Part shown: one piece after another, positions 41,963 to 50,853 of the stretch
Position numbering within the stretch: the stretch's first letter is position 1
Layout: every line of letters begins with the position of its first letter
DNA from: Dactylosporangium fulvum
Lineage (GTDB): Bacteria > Actinomycetota > Actinomycetes > Mycobacteriales > Micromonosporaceae
Direction of reading: 5' to 3'
Assembly (NCBI RefSeq): GCF_025137375.1
Contig: NZ_CP073720.1
Coordinates: forward strand, 2,876,501 to 2,940,500
DNA length: 64,000 nucleotides
The notes under the pieces: model-generated
The model's database searches: none
Seen by the model: the letters and a program-made list of their open reading frames with translations, nothing else
What the model was told of the DNA's origin: nothing
Position numbers and translations under genes: made by a program

Positions 41963-42975
41963 CAGTGATCACGCCCCGTCACGAGGCGGGCGAGGTCCAC
42001 CAGGTCGTTGTGCACGTCCGCGGGCAACTCGAGCGCGGCGAGCTCGTCGAGTGCGTGGGCCAGATGACGATCGGCCTCGTCCTGGACCCAGTCCCGTGAC
42101 CCGGACTCCTCCAGAAGCCGGCTGGCGGTCCTGAGGTCGGCCTCCTGCGGTTCGTGGGTGGATGCGTACAGCGTCCGGAACGCGTCGCCGGCGGCGGTAC
42201 CGGAGGTGAGCGCGTGCACGATCGGCACCGACTTCTTGCGTGCCCGCAGATCGGACCCCACCGGTTTGCCGGTGCGCCCGGGTTCGCCCCAGATGCCGAG
42301 CTGGTCGTCGACGAGCTGGAAGCTCATCCCGAGGTGAGTGCCGAAGCGCGAGAGGCCCCGGGTCACCGCCGCGGGCGCGCCGCACAGCAACGCCCCCAGC
42401 GTGCAGGCGCAGGACATCAGCGCCGCGGTCTTGTCGGCGGTCATGGCGAGGCACTCGTCGAGGCTGACGTCGTCGCGATGTTCGAACTCCAGGTCGGCGG
42501 CCTGCCCGGCGATCAACCGGTGCACATCCGCGTCCAGCCGCCGGGCCGCCTGGACGCGGCCCGGCCCGCTGTCGCCGGCGAGCGCGTCATGGGCCAGGAT
42601 CATCAGGGCGTCGCCGGCGAGGATCGCGGCGGCGGTGCCGAAGACCGCCCAGGCGGTGGGGCGGTGCCGGCGCATCGTGTCCTGGTCCATGACGTCGTCG
42701 TGCAGCAGCGAGAAGTTGTGGGCGAGCTCGACGGCGGCGGCAGCGGCGACGCCCCGCTCGGGCGGATGACCCGCGGCGCGGGCGGACAGCAGGGCCAGGG
42801 CCGGGCGGATGCCCTTGCCGCCGGCAGTGGTGGGTGCGCCGTCGGCGTCGCAGTAGCCCAGCTGGTAGGCGGTGACGCGCTGGTTGCGAGGATCGAGGCG
42901 ACCGATGAGGTCTCTGATCCGGGGCTCGACCAGGGCAGGCACCTGGTCGAGGCAGGCGACGGGTGCGATGGTCAA
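41962..42975 (-). CDS. polyprenyl diphosphate synthase (farnesyl/geranylgeranyl type)
   Basis: The 337-residue trans-isoprenyl diphosphate synthase has the first aspartate-rich motif in LLHDDVMDQD and the second in FQLVDDQLGIWGE, plus KGIRPALALLSARAA. In this operon it presumably supplies farnesyl diphosphate for squalene. The start is taken as TTG 42975, which overlaps the hpnE stop (TTGA) and has GGAGGG six bases upstream. The longer open frame upstream lies inside hpnE. Confidence 0.93.
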   Translation of the reverse strand: MTIAPVACLDQVPALVEPRIRDLIGRLDPRNQRVTAYQLGYCDADGAPTTAGGKGIRPALALLSARAAGHPPERGVAAAAAVELAHNFSLLHDDVMDQDTMRRHRPTAWAVFGTAAAILAGDALMILAHDALAGDSGPGRVQAARRLDADVHRLIAGQAADLEFEHRDDVSLDECLAMTADKTAALMSCACTLGALLCGAPAAVTRGLSRFGTHLGMSFQLVDDQLGIWGEPGRTGKPVGSDLRARKKSVPIVHALTSGTAAGDAFRTLYASTHEPQEADLRTASRLLEESGSRDWVQDEADRHLAHALDELAALELPADVHNDLVDLARLVTGRDH

Positions 42976-44369
42976 CGTGTGCCCTCCAGGTTTCGGTTCG
43001 GGGACACAAGGTGGGCGAGCACGACGTCGGCGGCGCGGTGACCGCTGCGGACAGCGCCCTCCATCGTGTCCGGCCATCCCGTGTCGGTCCACGCGCCGGC
43101 CAGGACGAGGCCGGGCAGGCGGGTCGCCGCGCCGGGACGCAGCGCTCGGGTGCCCGGGGCCTGCCGGAACGTGGCATGCGGCTCACGGGTGACGAACGCT
43201 TCCAGCAGCCGCGCCGACCGCGCCGCGGGGAAGAGCCCGGCGACGGCGGCGGCGTAGGTGGCGGCCAGCCGCCCGGCCGGAACCGTGATGGTGTCGTCCG
43301 CGGCGGAGATCGAGACCACCAGGTACTGCCCGTCGGCCATCGACGCCGGTGTGCGGTCGAAGATCCACTGGGCGGGGGACTCGACCGCCGCGGCGAACGG
43401 CAGGCGGGTGACGGCCGAGTCGTACCGCAGATGGACGTTCACGATCGGGGCGCTGCCCAGCCGGTGCCAGTCGTCCCGGTCGTGGGACGCCGCGGCCGGC
43501 ACCAGCCGCGCGGCGGCGGCGTGCGGGACGGCCAGGACAACCGCGTCGGCGATGAGTTCGTCCCGGACCGCGCGACCGCCGGCGCCGCCGGTCGCGACCC
43601 GGAACCCGACGGTGTCCGGCTGGACCCGCTCCACCCTGCTCCCGGTCGCCACCCGCACGCCGAGGCGGGTCAGCAGCCGGTGCGCGGGACGGCCGTGCAG
43701 ACTGGACAGCGGTACGAGCGGCCGCCCGATGTCGCCGGCGTCGGCCCGCTCCAGCAGCCCGGTCCGGAACACCCGCGCGGCGAGGGCCAGCGACGCGTGC
43801 TCCGCGGGTTGGTTGAGCGCGGCGACGGTGATCAGGTCCCACAGCCGGCGCACCGCTCGGGAGCCCTGGCCGTGGTCCGCGAGCCACCCGCCGAAGCTGC
43901 GCCGGTCGTTGCCCGGGTCGTCCGGATCCACGGTGCGCAACGCGTTGGCCGCGCTGATCGCGCGCACCCGCTCCCGGGCGTTGAGCAGGGAGTACCCGGC
44001 CAAGGCCGGGAGCAGGTGGGCCGGGGCAGGCAGGCCACGCGCACGGGCCAGCACGTGCGGCGGCCGCCCGGGCGACAGGACCGGGACGGAGAAGCGTGGC
44101 TGCAGCTGCGTCATGCCGGTGCTGCCGAGCCGGTCGAGGAGGGCCCGGTACCGCTCGTAGCAGCGCAGGAACACGTGCTGCCCGGTGTCCACGACGAGAC
44201 TGCCGTGGTCGAACGAGTACGTCGCCCCGCCGAGTTCGCTGCGCCGCTCGAGCAGCGTCACCCGGATCCCGGCATCGGCGAGGCGGACGGCGGTGGTGAT
44301 GCCCGCGAGCCCACCGCCGACGACACACACGTCGTGGCTGACGTTCGCCGCCGGTGGACTCGGCGTCAC
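42972..44369 (-). CDS. hpnE: hydroxysqualene dehydroxylase HpnE
   Basis: The 465-residue FAD-dependent amine-oxidase-like protein has the dinucleotide motif VCVVGGGLAGITTAVRLAD and LLERRSELGGATYSFDHG at the N-terminus. The C-terminal flavin motif is LAGAWTDTGWPDTMEGAVRS. HpnE reduces hydroxysqualene to squalene in the three-step HpnC/D/E route. The GTG start at 44369 overlaps the hpnD stop (GTGA). Confidence 0.95.
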   Translation of the reverse strand: MTPSPPAANVSHDVCVVGGGLAGITTAVRLADAGIRVTLLERRSELGGATYSFDHGSLVVDTGQHVFLRCYERYRALLDRLGSTGMTQLQPRFSVPVLSPGRPPHVLARARGLPAPAHLLPALAGYSLLNARERVRAISAANALRTVDPDDPGNDRRSFGGWLADHGQGSRAVRRLWDLITVAALNQPAEHASLALAARVFRTGLLERADAGDIGRPLVPLSSLHGRPAHRLLTRLGVRVATGSRVERVQPDTVGFRVATGGAGGRAVRDELIADAVVLAVPHAAAARLVPAAASHDRDDWHRLGSAPIVNVHLRYDSAVTRLPFAAAVESPAQWIFDRTPASMADGQYLVVSISAADDTITVPAGRLAATYAAAVAGLFPAARSARLLEAFVTREPHATFRQAPGTRALRPGAATRLPGLVLAGAWTDTGWPDTMEGAVRSGHRAADVVLAHLVSPNRNLEGTR

Positions 44370-45235
44370 GCCGTCCGCCTGACGAGTGCACGGGCGGCGA
44401 CCATGGCCTTCGCCCGGGGCGGCAGGGAGAGCCGCGTCCGTGTGACGGCCATCGGATCGTTCACGATGCGGGCCAGCAGCCGGTGGTAGATACCGGCCAT
44501 GGCGGCGGTACAGGCGGCACTGCGCGCGTCCAGCATCGGTAGCAGTTGCAGGCCGGTCTCGTACCACCGCTCGGCACGCTCGGCCTCGAAGCGCACGAGG
44601 GCGATGAAGCGGCCGGGCGGGTCGGCGAAGCCGTCGCCGTCGAGCTCCAGGTTGCAGCCGAACCGGTCGAGATCGTCCTTGGGCAGGTACACCCGGCCGT
44701 TGTGGCGATCCTCCCGCAGGTCGCGCAGGATGTTGGTCAGCTGCAGCGCGATGCCCAGCGCGTCGGCCAGTTCGGCGGCTCGTCCCGGGGTGCCGACGTC
44801 GAACACGCCCAGCGACAGGCGCCCGATGGAGCCGGCCACACAGCGGCAGTACCACAGGAGGTCGTCGATCGTGGCGTAGGTGGTGCCGCGGACGTCGGCG
44901 GCGCAGCCGTCGATCAGCTCGTCGAAGGCCTCCAGCGGGATGGGCAGCCGATGTGCGGCGTCGTGCAAGGCCAGCAGCACCGCGTCGTCCGTGGCCGCGT
45001 CCGGCAGGCGGTGCAGCGACTCGCGGACCCGGTCGAGCCGGGCCAGCTTCTCGTCCGAGGGCAGGTCGCCGTCGCCGATGTCGTCGATACGGCGGGCGGT
45101 GGCATACACCGCGGACAGTGCGCGTCGCTTGTGTTCGGGCAGCAGGCGGATGCCGTAGGAGAAGTTGCGTGCCTCCCGCCGGGTGATCTCCTCGCACCGC
45201 CGGTACGCCTCGTCGACTGTGGTGGCCGCGCTCAC
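44366..45235 (-). CDS. hpnD: presqualene diphosphate synthase HpnD
   Basis: The 289-residue squalene/phytoene-synthase family protein has ARNFSYGIRLLPEHKRRALS, an aspartate-rich ARRIDDIGDGD and a second one in LTNILRDLREDRHNGRVYLP. HpnD condenses two farnesyl diphosphates to presqualene diphosphate. The GTG start overlaps the hpnC stop (GTGA). It is paralogous to the hpnC product, and the two motifs are well kept. Confidence 0.94.
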   Translation of the reverse strand: MSAATTVDEAYRRCEEITRREARNFSYGIRLLPEHKRRALSAVYATARRIDDIGDGDLPSDEKLARLDRVRESLHRLPDAATDDAVLLALHDAAHRLPIPLEAFDELIDGCAADVRGTTYATIDDLLWYCRCVAGSIGRLSLGVFDVGTPGRAAELADALGIALQLTNILRDLREDRHNGRVYLPKDDLDRFGCNLELDGDGFADPPGRFIALVRFEAERAERWYETGLQLLPMLDARSAACTAAMAGIYHRLLARIVNDPMAVTRTRLSLPPRAKAMVAARALVRRTA

Positions 45236-46110
45236 CCGATGCTCCTGACCATCGCGGCCAGCCAGGACGTCGCGATGTCACGCCTGCGGGGCCGGGGCGG
45301 CCCGGGCAGCGGGTCGTATCCGCTGCGTTCCAGCGCCCGCAGCGTCGCGTACCCACCGGCGAGATAGCCGCCGACCGCCACCCGCGCCCAGCCGCGCAGT
45401 GCCGTGAGCAGCGGCGCACCGGCGTCCAGCCGTGCCTTCGCGCGTCCGGCCTCGAAGCGGACGACCTCACGAAGCGTGCTGCTCGCCGTGGCCGCGGCCA
45501 GATCGGTGTCGCGAACACCGAACCGGTCGAGATCGGCCTCGGGCAGGTAGACCCGGCCGCGCCGGTGGTCCTCGGCGACGTCCTGGAGATGCTCGATGAT
45601 CTGCAGCGCGGTGCAGATGCGGTCCGACAGTGCGACCTGTGCCGGACCGGCCTGATCGAACACGTGCAGGACGAGTTCGCCGACGGGATCGGCCGACAGC
45701 GAGCAGTACCGCACAAGCTCCTCGATGGTGGTGTATCGGGTGACGATCTGATCAACGCGGTTCGCCTCGATCAGGCGCAGCAGCGGCCCGGCGGGAAGCC
45801 GGCACGCGACCACCGTCGGGGCGAGCACGCACAGCACCGGGTGCTGAATCCGCTGCCCGTCGTACAGCCGATGGACCTCCGCTTCGAACGCGTCGAGCAT
45901 CGCTGTGCGGTCGGCCGCGGTCACTCCCGCGACCGGTTCGTCACCCAGATCGTCGACGAACCGGGCGTAGCGGTACAGCGCGTGCAGGTGCCGGCGGGTG
46001 GTTTTCGGCAGGATACGAAGTGCCACCGGGAAGTTCTCGGCACCGGCACGCGCTTCCAGCGACACGTGTCCACCGGGCTGTGCCGTCGACTCCGTCGTCA
46101 CGTTGCTCAT
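45232..46110 (-). CDS. hpnC: hydroxysqualene synthase HpnC
   Basis: The 292-residue squalene/phytoene-synthase homologue contains ENFPVALRILPKTTRRHLHA, ARFVDDLGDE and QIIEHLQDVAEDHRRGRVYL. HpnC converts presqualene diphosphate to hydroxysqualene. It is the first gene of the seven-gene hopanoid operon. ATG 46110 is preferred, but the frame is open to 46317 and no strong ribosome-binding site is seen. The 155 bases upstream (46111-46265) should hold the operon promoter; I see no clear consensus there. Confidence 0.93.
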   Translation of the reverse strand: MSNVTTESTAQPGGHVSLEARAGAENFPVALRILPKTTRRHLHALYRYARFVDDLGDEPVAGVTAADRTAMLDAFEAEVHRLYDGQRIQHPVLCVLAPTVVACRLPAGPLLRLIEANRVDQIVTRYTTIEELVRYCSLSADPVGELVLHVFDQAGPAQVALSDRICTALQIIEHLQDVAEDHRRGRVYLPEADLDRFGVRDTDLAAATASSTLREVVRFEAGRAKARLDAGAPLLTALRGWARVAVGGYLAGGYATLRALERSGYDPLPGPPRPRRRDIATSWLAAMVRSIG

Positions 46111-46265
46111 GTCAGGAGTCAGCTCCAGCGCCGGAGGTGGCTTGTGACGCTGCGAAGAGGCCGATGCCGCACATGGCGGCGCGCTACCCGCAATCCCGCG
46201 CTCGTAACCCGCCACCGCACCGCGCCGGTGCCCGGCCCGACGTCTGCTCCGCACGGAATCGGCCG

Positions 46266-46979
46266 TTACGGAAGGTGGTTGCTCATCCGGGCGAATCGAA
46301 GCCCTTGCCGCTCGCACTCACCGGCGATCGCCGTCAGCGCGCCGAGGGCCGACCGCCAGGCGCCGGGAGCCGCCGTGCAGTCGCTGTCGTGCAGCAGCAG
46401 GGTGGCGCCGCCCCGGATGCCTCCGGACCGGAGGTGGGAAAGCACCGTGCCGGGGGTGGCGTCGGCCTCCCAGTCGCGGCCCCAAGCGCTCCAGAGCACC
46501 GGACGCAGGCCGAGCCGGGCAGTCGCGAGCAGACTCCCCGCGGAGAGGATGCCGTACGGAGGGCGGAACCAGATGGGCGGGACCCCGCAGGTGTCCAGGA
46601 TCAGCTCGGCCGTCCGTGCGAGCTCGTCGTAGACCTGGCCCGGCGTCATCCGGAGGTGATCGCGGTGTGTCCAGCCGTGTACGCCGATCTCATGCCCGTC
46701 CTCCCGGATTCGGCGCAGCAGGCCGGGTGCCTTCGCCGCCATGTCACCGAGCACGAAGAAGGTCGCGGGGATGCGTAGCCGCGCCAGCGTTCTCAGGAAG
46801 GCCGGCGTGGACCTGGGATCCGGGCCGTCGTCGAGGGTGAGCGCGACGGTACCCGGGCGGCCGATGCCGCTGAGTGCCCGCAGGCGCCGGCGAACAAGTG
46901 GCAGCGCGGTCACCGCGGGGCCGGCGTGCAGCGCCACGAGGGCCGCGGCCAGGCCCGTCGCCAGAAGCCGTTTCCTCAT
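46266..46979 (-). CDS. polysaccharide deacetylase (CE4)
   Basis: The 237-residue secreted NodB-type deacetylase has a signal peptide (RLLATGLAAALVALHAGPA), the catalytic TLDDGPDPRST, metal histidines in HGWTHRDHL, FRPPYGILS and a late LLLHDSDCTA motif. It would remove N-acetyl groups from peptidoglycan or chitin-like oligomers in the cell envelope. The long upstream frame is not conserved; ATG 46979 opens the signal peptide. It is convergent with nothing and lies 155 bp downstream-strand of hpnC, on the same strand but upstream of the hopanoid operon. Confidence 0.9.
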   Translation of the reverse strand: MRKRLLATGLAAALVALHAGPAVTALPLVRRRLRALSGIGRPGTVALTLDDGPDPRSTPAFLRTLARLRIPATFFVLGDMAAKAPGLLRRIREDGHEIGVHGWTHRDHLRMTPGQVYDELARTAELILDTCGVPPIWFRPPYGILSAGSLLATARLGLRPVLWSAWGRDWEADATPGTVLSHLRSGGIRGGATLLLHDSDCTAAPGAWRSALGALTAIAGECERQGLRFARMSNHLP

Positions 46980-47290
46980 GCCGGTACTTCCCCTTGCCGG
47001 CGTCACCCGCCGCTCGCCGTGGCCGGGGGTGGCTACCCGGTGGAGGGGCGTCGAAACGGCGGGTCGCACCGGGTAAGGTGCCGCACCGCCGACCTCGCCT
47101 TCGCCGTGCCGCCTACCGCGGACCGGTCGAGGGCCGGGATCTCCGTCTGCGGCCACGACGCCGGTGCGCCGACTGACCGGCGTCGACCGGTAGCCGGTCA
47201 CCGATATTCGTGAAAAGAAGTATGTTGATATGACCATGCCTTGGATGGTCATCTGGAGGTCTCGTTCACCTCCACATCCAAGGAGGCTTG
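46980..47290. other. 311-bp divergent intergenic region
   Basis: This gap separates the CE4 deacetylase start (minus) and the M14 carboxypeptidase start (plus). The first 230 bases are GC-rich without conserved coding sequence. A short AT-rich stretch (ATATTCGTGAAAAGAAGTAT, from about 47203) may hold the carboxypeptidase promoter. Two adjacent stem-loops follow at 47231-47274. Confidence 0.4.
47231..47274 (+). promoter_or_regulatory. two tandem 7-bp stem-loops upstream of the carboxypeptidase
   Basis: TGACCAT-(7)-ATGGTCA (47231-47251) and TGGAGGT-(7)-ACCTCCA (47254-47274) are exact inverted repeats of equal arm and loop length, two bases apart. They sit directly before the AGGAGG ribosome-binding site (47281-47286). 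The second arm contains a decoy Shine-Dalgarno (GGAGGT) paired with ACCTCC. They could act as operators or as an RNA structure controlling initiation. Confidence 0.45.
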
Positions 47291-49138
47291 ATGAGCCACA
47301 CCCGTAGGCTCTCCATTCCACTCACTCTCGTCCTGGCCGGTGCCTTCGTCGTCACCGTGAGCAGTTCGGCGGGGGCCGCGCCGACCGACGCCGAAACCGC
47401 CGCTCCCTACCTGGTGAGCGGGGTCAGGACCCTGGAGGAACGCAACCGGATCGCCGCCACCGGCGCGTCGGTCGACGGCATCGACCACGGTGTCGTCGAC
47501 ATCAGCGCGACGCCGTCCGAGGTCACGCGACTCCGGCAGCAGGGCTTCACCGTCACCCGGGCGCTGCGGCCCGCGACCGAGAGCGGTCCGTCGACCATCC
47601 TCGACTTCCCGTCGGCTGACTCGGCGTACCACAACTACGCGGAGATGACCGCCGAGCTCAACCAGGCGGTGGCCGACCACCCGGCGATTCTGCGCAAGAC
47701 CAGCCTCGGCACCTCGTACGAAGGCAGGGACATCCCGGTCATCAAGATCTCGGACAACGTCGCGACCGACGAGAACGAGCCCGAGGTGCTCTACACGGCG
47801 CATCAGCACGCCCGGGAGCACCTCACCGTCGAGATGGCGTTGTACCTGGTCAAGCTGCTCACCGACAACTACGGTTCGGACGCGCGGATCACGGACGTGG
47901 TCAACTCGCGCGAGATCTGGATCGTGCCGGACATGAACCCGGACGGCGGGGAGTACGACATCGCAACCGGCTCCTACCGGTCCTGGCGCAAGAACCGCCA
48001 GCCCAACAGCGGCAGCAGCAACGTCGGTACCGACCTCAACCGCAACTGGGGGTACAACTGGGGCTGCTGCGGCGGATCGTCGGGCTCCACCAGCTCGGAG
48101 ACCTACCGCGGGCCGTCGGCGTTCTCGGCGCCGGAGACCCAGCGGGTGCGCGACTTCGTCCTGGGCCGGCGCGTCGGCGGCGTGCAGCAGATCAAGACAC
48201 ACATCGACTTCCACACGTACGGGAAACTGGTCCTCTGGCCGTTCGGCTACACCACGGCCAACACCGCGCCCGGCCTGGACGCCGACCAGGAGGCCACCTT
48301 CCGCACGCTCGGCATCCAGATGGCCGGCACTAACGGCTACACGCCCGAGCAGGCAAGCGACCTGTACATCACCGACGGGTCCATCGACGACTGGCTATGG
48401 GGCAACCAGGGCATCTGGTCCTACACGTTCGAGATGTACCCGGGCTCGTCCGGCGGCGGCGGCTTCTACCCGCCCGACGAGGTGATCGCGGCACAGACCT
48501 CCCTCAACCGGGAGGCCAGCCTGCAAGTCGCCGAATACGCCGACTGCCCGTACCGCGTGATCGGCAAGGAGGCGCAGTACTGCGGCGCCGGCCAGGGGAC
48601 CACCGTCTGGTCGGACGACTTCGAGACGAACCTGGGCTGGGTGGTCAACCCGAACGGGACGGACACCGCGACCAGCGGAGCCTGGGAACGCGGTGACCCC
48701 GAGGCCACCGACTCCAGCGGCCCGAAGCAGCTCGGCACCACGGTCAGCGGCAGCAATGACCTGGTGACGGGGCGGCTGGCCGGCTCCAGCGCCGGCGCGA
48801 ACGACGTCGACGGCGGGACGACGAGCGTGCGCTCGCCGAGCATCACGCTGCCGGGGAGCGGGACCCTGACGTTGACCTACTCGTGGTATCTGGGACACGG
48901 CAGCAACGCGTCGTCGGCCGACTTCTTCCGGGTCAGCGTGGTCACCGGCAGCGGCACCACCGTGCTGTCCACGTCCGCCGGCGCGGCCAGTGACCGGGAC
49001 GCGTCCTGGTCCACCGGTAGCCTCAACCTCACCCCGTACGCGGGGCAGAGCATCCAGATCCTGATCGAGGCGGCCGACGCCTCGACCGCCAGCCTGGTCG
49101 AGGCCGGCGTCGACAACGTCGCCATCAGGCAGTCGTAG
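47291..49138 (+). CDS. secreted M14 zinc carboxypeptidase with C-terminal jelly-roll domain
   Basis: The 615-residue exported enzyme has a signal peptide ([20 protein letters not shown], cut near AGAAPT), a propeptide-like region to about residue 100 and the M14 domain. Zinc ligands are in HQHAREH (HxxE) and in HIDFHTYG; the catalytic glutamate is in YTFEMYPG. The segment [10 protein letters not shown] carries a vicinal cysteine pair. From about residue 440 a jelly-roll adhesion-like domain follows ([18 protein letters not shown] and so on). ATG 47291 with AGGAGG upstream is preferred over TTG 47288. It would degrade peptides outside the cell. Confidence 0.93.
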   Translation: MSHTRRLSIPLTLVLAGAFVVTVSSSAGAAPTDAETAAPYLVSGVRTLEERNRIAATGASVDGIDHGVVDISATPSEVTRLRQQGFTVTRALRPATESGPSTILDFPSADSAYHNYAEMTAELNQAVADHPAILRKTSLGTSYEGRDIPVIKISDNVATDENEPEVLYTAHQHAREHLTVEMALYLVKLLTDNYGSDARITDVVNSREIWIVPDMNPDGGEYDIATGSYRSWRKNRQPNSGSSNVGTDLNRNWGYNWGCCGGSSGSTSSETYRGPSAFSAPETQRVRDFVLGRRVGGVQQIKTHIDFHTYGKLVLWPFGYTTANTAPGLDADQEATFRTLGIQMAGTNGYTPEQASDLYITDGSIDDWLWGNQGIWSYTFEMYPGSSGGGGFYPPDEVIAAQTSLNREASLQVAEYADCPYRVIGKEAQYCGAGQGTTVWSDDFETNLGWVVNPNGTDTATSGAWERGDPEATDSSGPKQLGTTVSGSNDLVTGRLAGSSAGANDVDGGTTSVRSPSITLPGSGTLTLTYSWYLGHGSNASSADFFRVSVVTGSGTTVLSTSAGAASDRDASWSTGSLNLTPYAGQSIQILIEAADASTASLVEAGVDNVAIRQS

Positions 49139-49213
49139 GGCACCGCCGTCATCGGCGTGCCGTCCCACCCAGGGCAGGGTGGTGGTCGGCGCGCCGGTGC
49201 GGTCGGACGGGTG

Positions 49214-49239
49214 CGGAGCTGGGCGCGGACGCCCAGCTC
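49214..49239 (+). terminator. terminator after the carboxypeptidase gene
   Basis: A perfect 11-bp stem (GGAGCTGGGCG with CGCCCAGCTCC) around a 4-base loop CGGA lies 75 bp downstream of the stop codon. It is a strong intrinsic-type hairpin. Confidence 0.65.
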
Positions 49240-49258
49240 CTTCGCCGGGTGGCGCTCC

Positions 49259-49280
49259 ATCCGGTGGTACACCACCGGAT
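49259..49280. promoter_or_regulatory. 10-bp inverted repeat before the kinase-like gene
   Basis: ATCCGGTGGT-AC-ACCACCGGAT is an exact palindrome with a 2-base centre, 37 bp upstream of the GTG at 49318 and 19 bp after the terminator hairpin. The short spacer favours an operator over a terminator. No adjacent regulator gene is obvious. Confidence 0.4.
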
Positions 49281-49317
49281 CGTGTCACGCGCGCCAAATC
49301 GATGATCAACTGTCGGT

Positions 49318-50367
49318 GTGGAGCAGCCCCGACCGGCTGGCATGATGGGTGTGATGCTGACCGCCCGACGTTCCCGCCACGATCGCATTTCGGTCTCGCT
49401 CGGCGCTTGCGATGACGCCGAGCTGGCCGCGCTGCTCCATGTCGCGCCCGCCGTGGGCGTGGGCGTGGGCGGCGGCTGCGTAGTGCTCGACGTCGAGGGC
49501 GTTCCGGTATTCGCCAAGCGGATTCCGATCACCGACCGCGAGCTGGCCCGTCCGCACAGCACGGCGAACCTGTTCGACGTGCCGCCATACTGCCAATACG
49601 GCATGTATCGCCTCGCCGGCCCGGGCTTCGGCGCTTGGCGCGAGCTGGCCGCGAATCTGATCGTCACCGAGGGAGTCCTGGCCGGTGCGGCGGAATCGTT
49701 CCCGCTGCTGTACCACTGGCGGGTGCTGCCCGGCCGCTCACCCGTAGCGTCCGAGCATCTCGACATCGACGCGGTTGTCGCCCAGTTCGGCGGCGCTTCG
49801 GGCGTGCGTGCCCGCCTTGAGGAACTGGCCGGCGCGACCTCCAGCCTCGTGCTGTTTCTCGAGTACGTTCCCTATCCGCTGCTCGACTGGCTGAACGAAG
49901 ACCCGGTCGGCAGGGCGGAGACGATCGAGCGGCAGCTGTCCGAAGTCGTGGCGTTCCTGCGTAACCGCGAGTTGCTGCACATGGACGGACACTTCGGCAA
50001 CATGCGTGCCGATGGTGATCGGATCTACCTCGTCGATTTCGGGCTGGCCACATCGCCCCGGTTCGACCTCTCCGACGCCGAGCGCGACTTCGTCGCGCGC
50101 CATACCGGCCACGATGCCGGATATGCGGCGATGCGGCTGGTGAACTGGCTGGTCACCACCGTGTGCGGGGTGCCGATGCCGGCCAGCGGCGGCCCTGTTG
50201 CCCGCAACGAGTACGTGCGCCGATGCGCGAGCGGCGACATCCCGCGGGACGTGCCGGCAGCCGTGGCGGACGTTCTCGCCCGGCACGCTCCCGCGGCGGC
50301 GCGGATGAACGACTTCTATTGGCGGCTGTTCGACGGTGACATCCACGCGGAATATCCCGGCCCGTAG
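49318..50367 (+). CDS. protein-kinase-like fold protein (atypical)
   Basis: The roughly 349-residue protein carries a kinase-like catalytic region: LLHMDGHFGNMRADGDRIYL, an HxDxHxxN-type loop, followed by VDFGLATSP with the metal-binding DFG. The N-terminal lobe has VPVFAKRIPITDRE, where the lysine could bind ATP. The pattern is closer to aminoglycoside phosphotransferase or RIO/Bud32-like kinases than to Hanks-type kinases. Substrate unknown. GTG 49318, ATG 49342 and ATG 49354 are all possible starts; none has a strong ribosome-binding site. Confidence 0.75.
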   Translation: MEQPRPAGMMGVMLTARRSRHDRISVSLGACDDAELAALLHVAPAVGVGVGGGCVVLDVEGVPVFAKRIPITDRELARPHSTANLFDVPPYCQYGMYRLAGPGFGAWRELAANLIVTEGVLAGAAESFPLLYHWRVLPGRSPVASEHLDIDAVVAQFGGASGVRARLEELAGATSSLVLFLEYVPYPLLDWLNEDPVGRAETIERQLSEVVAFLRNRELLHMDGHFGNMRADGDRIYLVDFGLATSPRFDLSDAERDFVARHTGHDAGYAAMRLVNWLVTTVCGVPMPASGGPVARNEYVRRCASGDIPRDVPAAVADVLARHAPAAARMNDFYWRLFDGDIHAEYPGP

Positions 50368-50418
50368 GCCGGGCTCGCAACACTGCCGGGGCGCGCTGGC
50401 CGCCGGCCCGCTGACACG

Positions 50419-50781
50419 TCATTCACCTGCGACGGCTTGGGACCTCGCGCCGGTCCGAACGGCGGTGGTCGCCAAGGTGGTGTACTGCATCGTGAAGCGT
50501 CCGCCCAGCGTGTCGATAGCGGTCCCGACCGCATCGAGGATGTCGAGCACTGTGCGGCCGGCGGCTTGGAACTGGCGGGCCGCGATGCCCGTTCCACAGC
50601 CGGCGTCGAGCACGTCGGGCCCTGTGCTGCCGGCGGCGATCCGCGCCACCAGGGCATCGGGGTAGCCGGGTCGGGCCTGGTCGTAGCGTTGCGCGTCCGA
50701 ACCGAACGACTCGGCCATCTGCCGGGCCTTGTGCGGCTCCGCCGGGGGCTGTTCCGGTTGCTCTTGCGATAAGGTGGGCAT
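50419..50781 (-). pseudogene. class I SAM-dependent methyltransferase with internal deletion
   Basis: The 120-residue product starts like a full methyltransferase (RQMAESFGSDAQRYDQARPG, YPDALVARI) and keeps the SAM motif VLDAGCGTGIAARQF. It then jumps in frame from AAGRTVLDI to the C-terminal signature IDTLGGRFTMQYTTLATTAV. The central 120 or so residues of the usual ~250-residue family are missing, including most of the Rossmann fold. It is probably a non-functional remnant that kept its frame. Two palindromes lie at its start codon. Confidence 0.7.
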
Positions 50782-50809
50782 GTGCCCACCGTAGTGGGCG
50801 CATGCCCAC
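50773..50809. promoter_or_regulatory. tandem palindromes, candidate TetR operator
   Basis: GGTGGGCA-TG-TGCCCACC (50773-50790) and GTGGGC-GCAT-GCCCAC (50794-50809) are two palindromes with centres 20 bp apart, between the divergent methyltransferase remnant and a TetR gene. The first covers the methyltransferase start codon. The two-site layout is typical for TetR proteins binding as paired dimers. Confidence 0.6.
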
Positions 50810-50853
50810 CTGGCAACGGATGTCAGCGGGTTGACGCACGAGAGGATCTGTGA

